Origin: Dactylellina haptotyla
Lineage: Eukaryota > Ascomycota > Orbiliomycetes > Orbiliales > Orbiliaceae
Assembly: GCA_031310005.1 (NCBI GenBank)
Contig: CM062379.1
Coordinates: forward strand, 3,968,001 to 4,032,000
DNA length: 64,000 nucleotides
Reading direction: 5' to 3'
In this document: piece after piece, positions 25,702 to 38,334 of the stretch
Layout of the letters: each line of letters starts with the position of its first letter
Numbering within the stretch: the stretch's first letter is position 1
Notes under the pieces: generated by a model
The model's input: the letters and a program-made list of their open reading frames with translations, nothing else
What the model was told of the DNA's origin: nothing
The model's database searches: none
Translations under genes and position numbers: made by a program

Positions 25702-27827
25702 CGTGGCTGGATTATCTGGCAGTTGGGCAGTTTGTTGAGGCTCGCTAAACTCACATACGCACTCACAGAGACAGAGGCTGACTCAACCGGGGTGTAGTTA
25801 AGGAGTGTCTGTGGGGAATGGAGAGGATTTCAACTGGAGAGAAAAAGGGGGAAGGGGAGCGGATAGGTGTGTGTATATTTATATATATGTGTGTTTATCT
25901 AGGAGGTGGAGGAGGTGGAAGCCGATTCAGGACGGGTGGACAAAAATGACAAAGCCTAAACTCGCCCAAGGATCGGGCTGGATGAGAGTTCCGATAAGCT
26001 CTCGTGCGCACAGCGACAGGTCGATACGGGAGATTAGATTGACGGTACAGCTATAGATCTAGGGGAGAGCGGCAGGTAGATGCGGTGGGAGGTGGAAGGG
26101 GGACTGAAGAGGGTCGGGGTGAGGGAGGGTCCGCGGGTATATATATAGCTAGCTATAGAGATATACGCATCGACACCGGAGCGAAGTCCGGAGCACAGCA
26201 AGCTGAGCCAGACGGATGCTAGCAGAGCAGCATAACTCGAGCATCGAGAAACTGTGCTCTTTGTTCAGGGTCCACCTCTTTCTCCCTAGTGGCCTTCCAA
26301 GGATTTTGTTTCCTGATTCCAAAAGAGCCTGGTCAATGCGGGCTCAACGTGCATGGGACCCTCTGCTGTGGCCGCCACCGTCCTCTCTGCCTTTCCCAGC
26401 TGTGCGAGACCCTGCAAGTGCTCCCAACCTGCCAGGGTGGGCCGCCTTATTCGGTGTTCGAGAAGGCTCTCCTCCCCCATCCCCAGCCAGGGGCTGTCCG
26501 TCCATCCGTCTGTCTCCGTATCCGCTGGGGGCACAGATGGGAGTTTTGAAGAATGGCGGCGGTTCCAAGAATAAACCAGCGGTAGCCGGTGTGTGCCCAC
26601 GCAAACGACAACCGACAAGCTCCTCTGGAGAACATCGCGAGTGAATTGCACTTTGAGCCTCAACGTTCGACAACCCGTGAGCGAGTATGACTGAAACGAG
26701 TGAATCCTGCCGTAGCTACCCGTGAACCGGAATCTGAGAAGCTACAGTCCGCATCCTCATCGTCCACTCACGCAAGGCTGCGGCCAATATCCTGTTTCCC
26801 GCCCTCGCTATCATACGATCATACCGACGCACTTACGCACGCTCTCTCGAGCTCCCACTCGCTCTCCTCAGCCGGGTTCTTCGAGGATGGGCAGCAGATC
26901 GCAGGCCGAAAGCAGGGCTCCGACTCGACTCGTCGACCGGCCAGCCGCCAGTTAGCTGGCCAATCCCGCCCAATTTGGCCCAATCCGCCAAACCTCCCCG
27001 TTTGTTCCCAACGGCAAATGGATATTTCATGACAAAACTCCCCTAGCCTGAACTGCAGATTGGCCCCGGTCTCGCCACATCTTCAATATACTAGTATATA
27101 TATGCCCTCTCGAGTTAGCGAGTAGCGAGCGAGCTACCCTGCCCAAGCACATCCGATAAAACCGTCCGACATTCGCCAACCAATGTGCCAACGTTAGCTA
27201 ACCCGGTCTCGGGTCTCGGCCAGGTGTGCGACTCGGAAAATCCAACTCAACACACACGCGTTTTCCATCTGTTGCATCGGAGCCTCAATTCCCGCTCTTC
27301 TCAGCCTTGTCTGCGGTTTGGCGATTAGCGATCGAGATCTGTATCACTCCATTCTCGCAAGATTCTGCACGAATCCACCTCGCTTTTCGATCTATTTCTA
27401 TCATCATCCATCCACTGCGCGTGCAGAGCCTCATCTTGGCGACAAGGCTGCCAGGGACCTCGGTCACTTGAACAATGCCGACGAAAGTTACCCCCAATAT
27501 AGAAAAATCCTTGAGCTAGTCGAACGATCGGAGCATGATATCCCGCCAAATTACACAATATTATATAGATGAATTAAAATAAAAATTACGCCAAAAATCA
27601 AAGCCCTTTGATAGAAAAGAAACAAAAAGAACTCTCGCCCATGCTATCATAGTAAACCATCCCAAAAATTAGCTCGCAAGACACCCCATGGATAAAACGT
27701 GTAATCACACGTGCCTACCCTTTCCCTGTTTTGAGAGCCCGAAATTAGATACCACCACAGTTGATAACATTGTAACGCCGAAAACTCGTCAATAATATGT
27801 CCGAATTATCCATAATTATCCCTTTTC

Positions 27828-27859
<32 letters not shown>

Positions 27860-27909
27860 AATTTTGACTTTTGGTGCACCATCGTCGCGTTAACTGCCTC
27901 GTTTCCAAT
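25702..27909. other. Long spacer without recognised gene
   Basis: 2.2 kb between the Nma111 start codon and the stop of the DUF3431 gene. It includes TATATATAT/GCTAGCTATAG blocks near 25871-25890 and 26139-26165, which may be promoter AT tracts. Several 80-140 residue open frames overlap on both strands with no recognisable domain. I see no tRNA. Confidence 0.5.
27830..27861. repeat. GAAA microsatellite
   Basis: About eight perfect GAAA units just beyond the 3' end of the DUF3431 gene. Confidence 0.9.
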
Positions 27910-29062
27910 TCAATCCGCCCAACCCCTCTCGGGCCACCCATCCTCGCCGGGCCCGTTGTTCGGCCATCCCTTCGGGATGGTAGCATATTGCGGCAACTTG
28001 TAACGCTTCTCGCACTCCCCTTCGGACGGACAGTCGAGGTCACACAGCCCGAAAACATTGCAAAAGCACTCTTTCGTCGATGGGCAGTTGACGTAGTCCT
28101 TCCCAAACATGACTGTTGTAAAGATGGTCAGCCTGCTCGATCTCTCGCTCACAATGACTGGTATATATTATCTGGACACATACTATGCCATGAGTACTCT
28201 AGTATCCTGCCGCTAATGTTATCTGGCAGCTCGGTCTCCATCAGCCACTGCCTGTAATACTGATAATCGCTCAGCGGCCGTTCGTATATCTTATTTCTAG
28301 TTACGGCGAACTGCCCGCCGCAGGGTGTGCCGACAACTTCGGGCACGGTCATGTTTGGGAACAGCACCTCGAAGGCTTTGGCGTAGACTTCTTCGGTGTG
28401 TGAGCGGTCGTCCACTCGGTGGGCGTAAGGGTTCGTAGGTTTCAGCTCAGCTGGGCAACCGAGGGCCCAGGTGCAGCGGAGAGGCAGGAAGCCGGCCTTT
28501 TCGAGGTAGGAGAGACGGAGGTTGCGGATAGGAGGGACGCCATCTAGGATTTATATTTCAAATTAAACTACCATCCTATGCGGACCAAGAGTAGGTGTAT
28601 ATATAGATATACATACATATCTACATAGATTTTGGTGTGTGGGAGGGTGGGGATGTTAAATAACGTACCGTACATGGGGTCCTCGTTGTGCCATTGATAT
28701 CGCAGACTATGGATAAACACCATGTAATCGGGCAGTTTGTAGTAATTATCGATAATGTATGTGAGGTAGACGTTCGCCTCGCGCCCCTTGTTCTGGGGTA
28801 CGGTTAGACTGACATCGTCGCCGTAGAGCGCGGCATCAGTAATGTATATCCGAGGTCGCCATTCGGGCAGGTATTTATCTACCCATGCGACATCGTCACG
28901 CTTAAGGGCGGCGACGACAATGTCGCGGGGTGGGTAGGCCTTGTGGGTGTAGGACTTGATCTGCGATGTGGGGGACGAGGGCAAGAAGTAGAAGATAAAA
29001 AGGAAGAGGCCGACGAGTATCAAAAACGGCCGGGAACGGGACTGCGATATGGGGCGAATCAT
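27910..29062 (-). CDS. DUF3431 family type II membrane protein
   Basis: Three exons (29062-28669, 28543-28184, 28112-27910) give 318 residues. The open frame extends upstream to a TTG, but the first ATG is at 29062. An uncleaved signal anchor (PFLILVGLFLFIFYFLP) sits at about residues 13-29, so the rest is likely in the secretory lumen. The family hallmarks follow: DIVVAALKRDDVAWV, LTVPQNKGREANVYLTYII, FIHSLRYQWHNEDP, LRCTWALGCP, then EYSWHIMFGKDYVNCP created by the last splice. The C-terminus is Cys-rich (CPSTKECFCNVFGLCDLDC). DUF3431 proteins are fungal and glycosyltransferase-like in topology, but no activity is established to my knowledge. Confidence 0.9.
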
Positions 29063-29927
29063 TGCGGCTCCGAGCTGCCAAACGAAGGTCCTCTGCGCGC
29101 GCGCTCCTATCACTATTGCCACCGGCTGGGGAGAGCGATGCTTTTCGTTTCGAGGCAAGAAGCGAGAAAACGTGGGATGGCCGTGGCGGTCGGCTGGGGG
29201 GCTGCGGAAGCCTGGCTGGTGTTTTGGGCAGGTTTGTTGTTGTTTTGCGGGTCAACTATAAATAAACGACACCGCCAGAAGGTGCTGCTGCTGCATGGAC
29301 GAGCGCCCCACAGTCGAAAGCCAAGCAGGACGATGATAAATCTTATTGTGCAGAAGACATGTGCAGAGCAAGCATCGGCGCGATGGCTGGAAAGGAGCCG
29401 CAGGTGTCCAGTCGGTCAGGCTTTCGTTCAGCCTGCTGCCAAGGGGTTAATATTTCTAAAACCAACCTTTGCCTGACGCTGCAGCCAACTGCCAATTTAA
29501 CACCGTTGTGCGCCCCTTCAACAGCCGGGCCACAGCTTCTCTCACCTCTCGCGGTCCCGAACTGCCAACGGGATACGAGGATCGTGCAGGGAACTGGCCC
29601 AAGATGGCAATCTTCGCCTCCTGTCGGGCCCGAAACTCATAAAAATTTCGAAACCAGGCTTGTTGTCTGGCCTTGGCTGAACAATCATGAAATATGGACG
29701 GTGGTCTATGGTATATATCATGGGCTTATGATCGGAACCCGCTGCGGCCTTCCTGACCAACTGGCTCTGCATTCCTCTCTCCTCCCTCTCTCTCTGTCTC
29801 GGATCCTCTCTGTCCCTATTGTCGTATTCGCCCGGCGCCCACAGCTGTGCACCCAAGCCTCGAAAAACTCCGATTGAGACAGTTCGAGATATCGCGACGC
29901 CGTTTAATTTCAGAGGCTAAACCGGTT
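29063..29927. promoter_or_regulatory. Divergent intergenic region
   Basis: Upstream region shared by the DUF3431 gene and the Cys-rich membrane protein gene. A TC-rich tract near 29773-29815 precedes the plus-strand start by about 115 nt and is probably leader sequence. Confidence 0.5.
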
Positions 29928-31122
29928 ATGGCACCCCGCCGACAACACAACCTTCCGCCGCAGGAACGACGAGCGCTCCTGACAACACCAACGACATTTG
30001 TTGCCGTTGCTGCACTTGCCGTGCTAATAATATCGCCGCCAGCATCGGCACAGGTCCATCCGTCGTGGCAACAGCTCGAGCTCTTCAGGCGCCAGCAGAC
30101 CGACCTGTCTAGACGCCAGGATGGCGTCAATGCTACCGATGTCTGCAACCAAATCTTCCCGGGAAGATACACCGAGATGTGCGAGCCTACTACACTCAGT
30201 AATACCACTTGCTGTACGTTAAAATGCCAGCCGACACGGCTGCTAAACGCCGCCCCCTAGGGTCCATCGGCGGCTTGAAACTCATATTCACATTGTATAC
30301 GTATTCTATAAAACAGGCATAGTACCAAATCAAGAACGCCCAAAGTGCGTCTCAATCCTAGGCTACGGCTTCTGCTGTGCCGAAGACAATTCCTGCTTCG
30401 TCGACGTTCCTAGCGCCTGTGACAGCGTGAATAGCACCAAGTGCGAACCCGCAGGATGCTGTCCAGGTATGTACATGAATCGTTTGATATCACTTGATAG
30501 GCGGTCTCGGATTCGGTATCAGAGATCTAGAACCGTTCTTCCCGCCCGGAAACAGAAAGGAGTTGCTAAAATAGAATTTAAATTTTAAAAAATGTTCGGA
30601 TTGCTTTTTTTAGACTTCACAACATGCGATCCCAATTGGCCTCAGAATAAAGATTGGGTCAGATGCCACATTCAACCTGCACTGCTCCCCCGCATCGAAA
30701 GTTCGTCGACCACGTCGGCGACCTCATCTACCTCGGACAGTTCGAGTACAAGTCCTGCTACCGAGACCACCACCAGCAACCCATCGGCAGCTACTACATC
30801 ACCGCCGCCGAATAATAACAGTAACAACAGTGCTCTCTCCACACCGCCGCTGAGTCAAGGAGCCATAGCGGGAATCGCAATCGGCGCGGTCATAGCCCTC
30901 CTCGCGGGCATTGGTGTTGGCTATCTGATATTCCGCCAACGGGCACAACAACAGAACCACCAGAGCGGCACATCGAGAGAGATCGAAGCGCCTGTGCCGC
31001 CAGATGCCCCTTTCAATGAAGCGTTTAGAAGGCACCAGTATGCACAAGGATATAAACCAGAGCTTGAGGCACAGGCCCCAGTCCAAGAGCTGGACGGTCG
31101 GACTCAGCGGACGGAGAAGTAG
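29928..31122 (+). CDS. Cys-rich single-pass surface protein
   Basis: Three exons (29928-30213, 30317-30466, 30614-31122) give 314 residues. A hydrophobic stretch near residues 24-38 (TFVAVAALAVLIISPPASA) acts as signal peptide, with a likely cut after ASA. The ectodomain has about fourteen cysteines with CC and CxxxC spacings (YGFCCAEDNSCFV, EPAGCCPDFTTC) and N-glycosylation sequons (NAT, NTT, NST). A Ser/Thr-rich stalk leads to one transmembrane helix (IAGIAIGAVIALLAGIGVGYLIF) and a short basic cytoplasmic tail of about 60 residues. The layout is that of fungal cell-wall or plasma-membrane sensors; I do not recognise a named family. The start is the only ATG giving a signal peptide. Confidence 0.82.
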
Positions 31123-32616
31123 GTGATTCTAGGTCAGGGTGGGTCTTCCGTTTTGTTATCTCCTGCCACTTGCACTCTTCACGGCGAACAAATTCGCTTG
31201 GTTCAGTGGGTTTGCATACGTGTATGATGTCATTCCAGATCCGAGTATTTAATCTTTCGGTATCGAAAACAAAAAGGCTTGCGTGGTTTGTCCGTACTTT
31301 AGCGAAGCGTTTCCCTGCCTTTCATTTCTTTTTCTTCCTTCTTTGCGTGCTCTGGGTGGAATGTGAAAATACAAGTAGATATGCGAATGAGAATACTTAT
31401 ATACACGATCGCGATCGATGCATATTTCTCCTTAAATTTCTCGGCCTTACCTATCTTTAGCTTTGGATGTTATTTCTCGACGGACGGGGGATGCCGTGAT
31501 TAAATCCTCGGTTGCACAGACTTCCTGTCCAGGCCTGGATCTTGAAGATTCGAAAGAGAAGAAAAAGGGAATGAGGGTGGGGAATTGTCCAATGGCGGTC
31601 GGCCAAGCATCCAGACAAAAATCGGAATCAGAATTTTCCCTATTCTTGTTCTTCGATCGAGATTGTGAAAATGGGCTGTGGATAAATTTGGGTTAGATCG
31701 AGGCGAACGGTGGGAAACTCAATCCTCTCTTTGATTGTCTTTCTTTCCTTATTCTTAAACTTGTGGGAGTGGGGAGAGCAAGTTAAAATGCCGAGGGTGA
31801 AAAGTCCATCAAATGGGAGGAGAGAAAAAGGCAAGCCCTGATGCGGATAGGTGGAGGCTAGACCGCAGGCTAGACATGCCCGAAGCATTCATTCTTGAGA
31901 CCCTGAGCGACCTCGTCGACCGATTCTAGACCTCGCCAGACCGTCTGAATGCAGCAAATGATGCTCTCTGGGCGAGCGCATGGCCCCATGCAATATCCGT
32001 TAGTCCATGCCTGACAATCCATGTCTCTCCATCATGGGCCCACATGTTTGCATGCTGGATACATTTTGTTGCTTGCTCCCGCCTTTTCACACTCTCGTGT
32101 TCGTCCCTCTTCGGTGTTATTGCACAAATGAATTAATGGACTCGGGCTATTATTTGCGTCTAGTGTGCACACAGGAAAGGAAAGGTAGAGAAGGTAACCC
32201 TTTTTTAGCCTGCATTTGACAGGCAGACAAGGAAGTACTTCTTTATTACAGTTAAAAAAAGGTTTTGATTCAATCGTCATAGGACAGTTTGGTCCCGGAG
32301 AAAGAAGAAAACTCACCGCCCCCAGTCTGATCTATAGCTGCTGTCTCCTATAGCTTCTTCTCTCTTCTGTCTAGCTGTCTTTTTATCCTTTCTTCCCTCA
32401 CCTTTAATAATTTGCTCTCTTTGGGTCCGCTAGAAAGAGCATTCTTTTTGTTGTTTAATCTTAATATTGGATATAGGGATTCAGGTGGTCTCTGTAGGCT
32501 GGTTTTACAGTATTTGAATAATTCGAGCACATAACGATTTGGTGCTACGTCGCAATCGACCTTTTCCCCAGCTATCGACTTTCAAGGAGGAAGAGTAATC
32601 TGCAAGGGCCGTCGAC
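31123..32616. promoter_or_regulatory. Upstream region of histidine kinase gene
   Basis: 1.5 kb with several short ATGs and T-rich stretches. It has the look of a long promoter or leader, possibly with small upstream open frames; nothing else is recognised. Confidence 0.45.
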
Positions 32617-35600
32617 ATGGATGCAGCGGGCCAGTTGGGCCGTGGGAGAGGAAGTGGGAATAGTAGTAATGGTGGTGGTGGTGGTGGTGGTGTTGGAGGC
32701 AGCAGGAACCCGTCGTACAGCAGCGCAACAACATCCGCCAGCACGAGAAAGAGCAGCAGCAACGACTTCAACACCATCGTCACCGCTCAGATCAGCCACG
32801 AACAGCACACCAGCCGGACTCGCAAGCTGAGCGTCGTCTCCTTCACATCCGCAGAGTACAACAGAAATGACGAGGACGAGTGGGAAGAGGACCCTACCGA
32901 TGAGCGGGGGCAGAGGGGCCAGCAGCAAGGGATAGTGGAGGAGGAATTGGACCTGCCTGGCTCTCTGTCGTCCGGATATTCCTCGTCATCCGGCTCCTCC
33001 ACTTCGTCAGACGGAGGATACGACGACAATGACACCGACAGCAACTCTCTCTCCAATCAACCTGGATCGCTGGTACGGAGCGGCGCTAGCGGAAGAACCA
33101 TTAGGACGGACAGGGAGCAGCGCCGACGCAAACTGCTTCGGCATCAGCGCAGAAATGCGTCCTCCAAACAACCGCCGCCACAGCATCGGCACCAGCAGCC
33201 ATCTTCCCTGCTACCAGCATTTTGTAGCGACTTCCAGGAGGCCCGTACCGGTACCAAGAGCAGAAGCCGGACCAGCGACGGAAATGCTGCCAATTGGGTA
33301 CCGGTGAGCTCGTGCTACGGTGGTGGGGGTATCGCTACGGCCACCTCTGGTGCGAGTAACACGGCTGGTGCCTGTGTCTCGAGTCTGAATTCCTCAACTT
33401 TTTCCCGCCCAAAGAGATCGTCCCCACCAAGTCTGTTCCGAGTGTCTAGCCCGAAGCGTCATGATGCGCCTAGAAACAGTGCGGTCACCGTACGAACCTC
33501 CTCGTCTCGCCTGCAGGAGTCGCTGCCCCTTGCGTCGTCTTCGTCGTCCACTTCATCTTCCCGCCCGGATAGCTGGCAGAATCTTGCTACTACCGCCACA
33601 ACCACCGCTACTCCTAGCAGCAGTCTGACAGCTGATCCCAATCGCAATGTCGATACTCCTGCTGGATTTCACCGTCATTCGCTGAGTAGTAGCAGTCTTG
33701 CGCCCCACTTACACAATCACGACCATCATTTGCATAAGCGACGAAGGAGACACGACTCGGACCTCCCTGAGATTGGCTTCCTAACTCCTCCTCCCATCCC
33801 TACCTCAGCGCCCAGAAAGGCATACTCGCATCAGCACTCTCTTTCCGCCACTTCTACCACCGAGCTTCTTTCATCCGCCTCTCTTCACACTCCTCCTGGT
33901 ATAGATACGTATACCTCTGACTCTCAGCATATCATCCAACCCGCCCCGATACGACCAGCGGGCTTGCTCAAAGGACGCTCTTTGTCGACACCAGCTGGAG
34001 GAGTGGATGACCTATTCACTCCTCTCCACTCTCTCAATACGTCGCCCTCACGTGAAAATCGCCTCACTGACAGCATTCGAGACTTGTGGAACAGACAAGT
34101 TTTCGAGGGCTGTCAGGTGTACGACATGGTAGTAGCTCCCAGCTCGAATACCTTCACCGTTCCCGTCACCAAGGGGTCAACCCCAACGATCGCCCCTCCT
34201 GCAATTTCACCGGAAGTTCTCAAGTCGTTAGCTGTCCCAATCCGAGATTCGCAGCCTGAAGGTCTCCACAGCGTCCACCTGCTGGAAGTTCTAGCCAATG
34301 ATCCTCGACCGACGTTCATCCTAGGAACCATCTCGACCACGACTACGGAGGAATCTCGACAGTCGTCAACAACAATCCACGATCTTCAATTGGAAGTAGT
34401 TTACCATAATGATGCCTTTTCGTCCCTGCTCCCGGATGCCGCGTTCTCTACGACCACAGTTGAATCCGGCGTTGACAGAACGACATTCAACATAACCGAC
34501 CCCCAGTATCATCGTTGGATATCCAGCTCCTTCGCCAACACAAGCATCCACAATGGGAAATGCAGGCCCTATGTCTGCCCGGATGGTATCCTATGGACTC
34601 AAAATGCCTTTACATGCGCGGACGGCGCTCGGATGGTCATGATCTGTGGCGTGCCTCTACCATCCACGCAAAGTAAACAAGTTCACATCAGCAAAGGGGA
34701 AATTTGCCCTCCTCACCTTTGGGAAAACGCCATGGAAGCCGCCAAAGCCAGGGAGAACCCAGACCAAGACCACTATCAGTTTCCCAAAGAATCGCCAAGC
34801 GAATATAGTTCACTCCCAATTCTGGACCCAAGGACACCTTCCATTGGAGTTATGGGACAAATCACCGATATCTGTCAAACACCCGGCTGCGTGAGTATTG
34901 GCCAATTGGACAAAGATGGCGGCAAATCTGAATCGGTGGCCCCGGAATCCTCGCGTTTTGGTCCCATCAGAGTTCCTAACTACTATACCCAGGTCGCGAA
35001 GGAGATGGACTCGGATATGGTTATCAGTCCCACTTCGACTCCCGCGCCGGAATCACCGCCGAAACGTAGAACTCCAGTGAGTCGCAGTGAGGATCATGTG
35101 ACCGAAGAAATGGACATCAGTGATGATATGGTCATTATCAACCCTGATTCGGTAGTCTCAACTGTGTATAGTCCACACATGCCAAGTGAATATGGCTTCT
35201 TTGACTGGACGCGTTTGCCACTGTCAGTGCCTTCAGATGATCACATCGAGTTGGTCAGAAAGGTTAATTGGGCTGCTACTGGATTTGGTGCCATTGAGAT
35301 GTGGCCTCAAAGTTTACGCACTATGATCAATCTGGTTCTCTCCTCCCCCCACCCTGCCGCTATGTACTGGGGTCCAGATTTCTCTATCGTCTATAACGAA
35401 GCTTATATTCCTCTAATCGGAGCAAAGCATCCTTCATTACTCGGGCAAAGGTATAAGGACGGCTGGTCCGAGATCTGGGACGCAATCGAACCATTCTTTC
35501 AGGAAGCGATCCAAACGGGAACACCTACCAACAAGGAAGACGATCGGCTATTCATATTGAGAAATGGATTCCGTGAGGAAACATATTTCTCCTGGTCTAT

Positions 35601-38334
35601 CTGTCCGATCATAGGAGAAGATGGCACCACAATCGGCTTACACAACCCTGCGTTTGAGAAGACTAGGCGTGTCATTGCTGAACGACGAATGCTCACATTA
35701 CGAGAGGTTGGCGAGAGGTGTGGGAGTGCAAGGGATGTTAGGTCATTCTGGAGATATCTTCTCGCCGCTTTGGAGACGAATCCATGGGATGCGCCCTTCG
35801 CGATCCTGTATTCTTGCAAGAAACCCGATTCAACAGAGAGCGAAGTATCCTCGGCGTACGCCTCGAGCTTGTCAGCCACAAAACTCTATTCCCTGGAAGG
35901 CACTATCGGAGTTCCCGACGGCCATCCAGCTGCACCAGCTATGATGGACCTTAGATCGAATGCCGATGGATTCTCCATCGCTTTTAGGGAAGCTTTGCAA
36001 ATAGAAGGGAATATATTTCTGAGCCAGGAATCTGGAACCTTCCCTACCGATTTGATGGACGGAATCGAATTTCAGGGATTTTCAGAGGACCAGTGTACCT
36101 CCGCTGTTGTCTGTCCGATCAATCCCAACTCAGACACTCCACTGGGTTTCTTGGTTTTGGGGATTAATCCACGAAGACCATTCGACGAAGATTACAGACT
36201 GTTCATCCAACTGCTAACGAGACAAGTAACCACATCGATTGCAAGCGTTGTTCTGTACGAAGAGGAAATTCGAAGAGCCCAGAGAGCGGCGAGATTGGCC
36301 GCCCTGGACAGAGTTGAGCTTTCGCATCAGCTGGCCCTCAAATCAAAGGAAGCCGAACACTCCGAGCTCAAGTTTACGCGCATGGCGGAGTTCGCGCCTG
36401 TCGGTATTTTCATTGCTGATTTCCAAGGCAAGATCAACTATTACAACGACACTTTTTCAGAGATTTCCTGTCACCCAACGGAGCTTGATCCTTCTCGTTG
36501 GTTGGAAAGTGTACACCCTGCTGATCTGGCTAAGACGGAAGCGAACTGGGTTGAGGTCATCAATGGTAAAAGGAGAAAAACTTGGGAGTTCCGATGGAAA
36601 GTCCCTTGGACGCTACCAAATCACTTAGGCGAACAAGTTGACCGGTGGACGCTGCTTTCCGCGAGCCCTGAGCTTGACGCCGATGGTATGCTCTTGGGTG
36701 TCTTTGGCTCAATCACCAACATCTCGGAAACAAAGTTTGCTGAAGACTTGCAAAAGCGACGAGTAGAGGAAGTTGTGGAGCTCAAACGGCAGCAAGACAA
36801 TTTTGTAGATATGGCAAGCCACGAAATGCGCAACCCGCTGTCTGCGATCCTGCAAGGCGCGGACGCCATCCTAGGATCACTCGAACGGTACAGACACATT
36901 GCATCGTCTCCAGATTTGCTAGACGACATTGAATCAAGTATTGACGTTGCTCAAACAATATCGCTATGTGCTCTCCATCAAAAGAGAGTAGTTGACGACA
37001 TCCTTACTATGAGCAAGCTTGATTCTGCACTTCTGACGGTGACTCCTGTTGATGTACAGCCTATCGCAGTGGTTGAAAAAGCGTTCAAGATTTTTGAACA
37101 GGAGGCTATTTCGAGTGAAACGAAGATGACGTTCAAAATCGACGACTCTTATAAGAATTTAGCGATTGACTGGGTGAAACTCGATCCCGCGAGGTTATTA
37201 CAAGTCTTAATCAATCTTTTGACGAATGCCTTGAAATTCCTCCGAACGGAGCCTTCTAAATCGATCATTGTTACCATGGGAGGATCTGCGAAGCGGCCTT
37301 CCCCAGCAAAGAACAACTCGCTCTTCTACTTCCCGTCAACACGGAAAGCTGTAGACCTCACGACAGGTTCGGATTGGGGCACTGGCGAGGCCGTGTTCTT
37401 AACTTTCTCTGTGCTTGATACAGGAAAAGGTCTCACCGAAACAGAGAAGAAGAATCTCTTCCAAAAGTTCAGCCAAGCTACTGCGAAGACTGAGGTTTCC
37501 TACGGTGGCAGCGGACTGGGTCTTTTCATTTGCAAAGAGCTTGTGCACCTTCAATCTGGAGAAATTGGTGTCCAGTCCGAAGCCGGGAAGGGATGTGTGT
37601 TTTCCTTTTATGTCAAAGCCCGTCGGAGCGCACGGCCGGACGTGGAGATTCCTCAGGCGCCAGTTCTCCCTGGGTCTGCAAAACGACGAGATGTTAATGG
37701 TTTTACCCCAGCGGGGAAGCCTGGTGCGAAAACTGTCAAGCTCGCAGATGAGAAGCCGAAGTTGAACTACAACGTGCTCATTGTTGAAGACAATCTTGTG
37801 AATCAAAAGCTTTTGAGAAAAGCTTTGGAAGTGGCAGGCTGTACGACCTATGTAGCGAATCATGGTATGGAGGCTTTGGAAAGAATCAAGAAGACCGTCT
37901 ATTGGAAGGACGCAAAGTCTGATGCTCAAGAGCTGTCCTTAGTTTTGATGGATGTGGAGATGCCGGTTATGGATGGGCTGACTTGTAAGTCTTATGTACC
38001 CTTTCGCGGGATAAGTTCGCATGCTAACTATTTCCTCTTGTAACAGGTTCGAAGCGAATCCGCGAGCTGCAAGCAGAAGGATCAGTTCTTAAGCACATCC
38101 CTATCATTGCAGTTACTGCAAATGCGCGACAAGCGCAAATCGATATGATGTTCGAGGCTGGCATGGTAAGTTGAGCTTCAATTTTAAGAAGGAGCAAAAT
38201 GGAACACTAATAAATCCTATTAGGACGATGTTGTTTCTAAGCCATACCGAATCAACGAACTGATACCCAAGCTCCACTCTGTCGTCAAAAAGTACAAAGA
38301 CTACGATTCGGTGATGGGCATTGATAGCGAGTAG
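32617..38334 (+). CDS. Hybrid histidine kinase with long N-terminal extension
   Basis: Two-component phosphorelay sensor. Three exons (32617-37984, 38047-38165, 38224-38334) give 1,865 residues. Residues 1 to about 500 are low complexity (Gly run, Ser/Thr/His-rich). A PAS-like sensor (WPQSLRTMINLVLSS.., MYWGPDFSIVYNEAY) lies at about 890-1010, a GAF-like segment at about 1030-1200, and a PAS (FAPVGIFIADFQGKINYYND) at about 1260. The dimerisation/phosphoacceptor helix has MASHEMRNPLSAIL with His about 1402. The ATPase domain shows NLLTNALKF, DTGKG and GGSGLGLFICKEL. The receiver has VEDNLVNQKLL, phosphoacceptor Asp about 1779 in LMDVEMPVMDG, IIAVTANA, and VSKPYR contributed by the last two exons. 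There is no transmembrane segment, so it is probably cytosolic. Output would go to an Hpt protein such as Ypd1. Fungal group assignment needs a tree. Confidence 0.95.
32671..32692 (+). repeat. In-frame GGT repeat encoding a Gly run
   Basis: Seven GGT triplets near codon 20 of the histidine kinase give a polyglycine stretch and could vary in length between strains. Confidence 0.8.

Noticed and set aside
26216-26663. Overlapping open frames of 110-140 codons in the large spacer
   Set aside because: Similar lengths on both strands, Pro/Ser/Arg-rich and without domains, as expected from GC-rich non-coding DNA.
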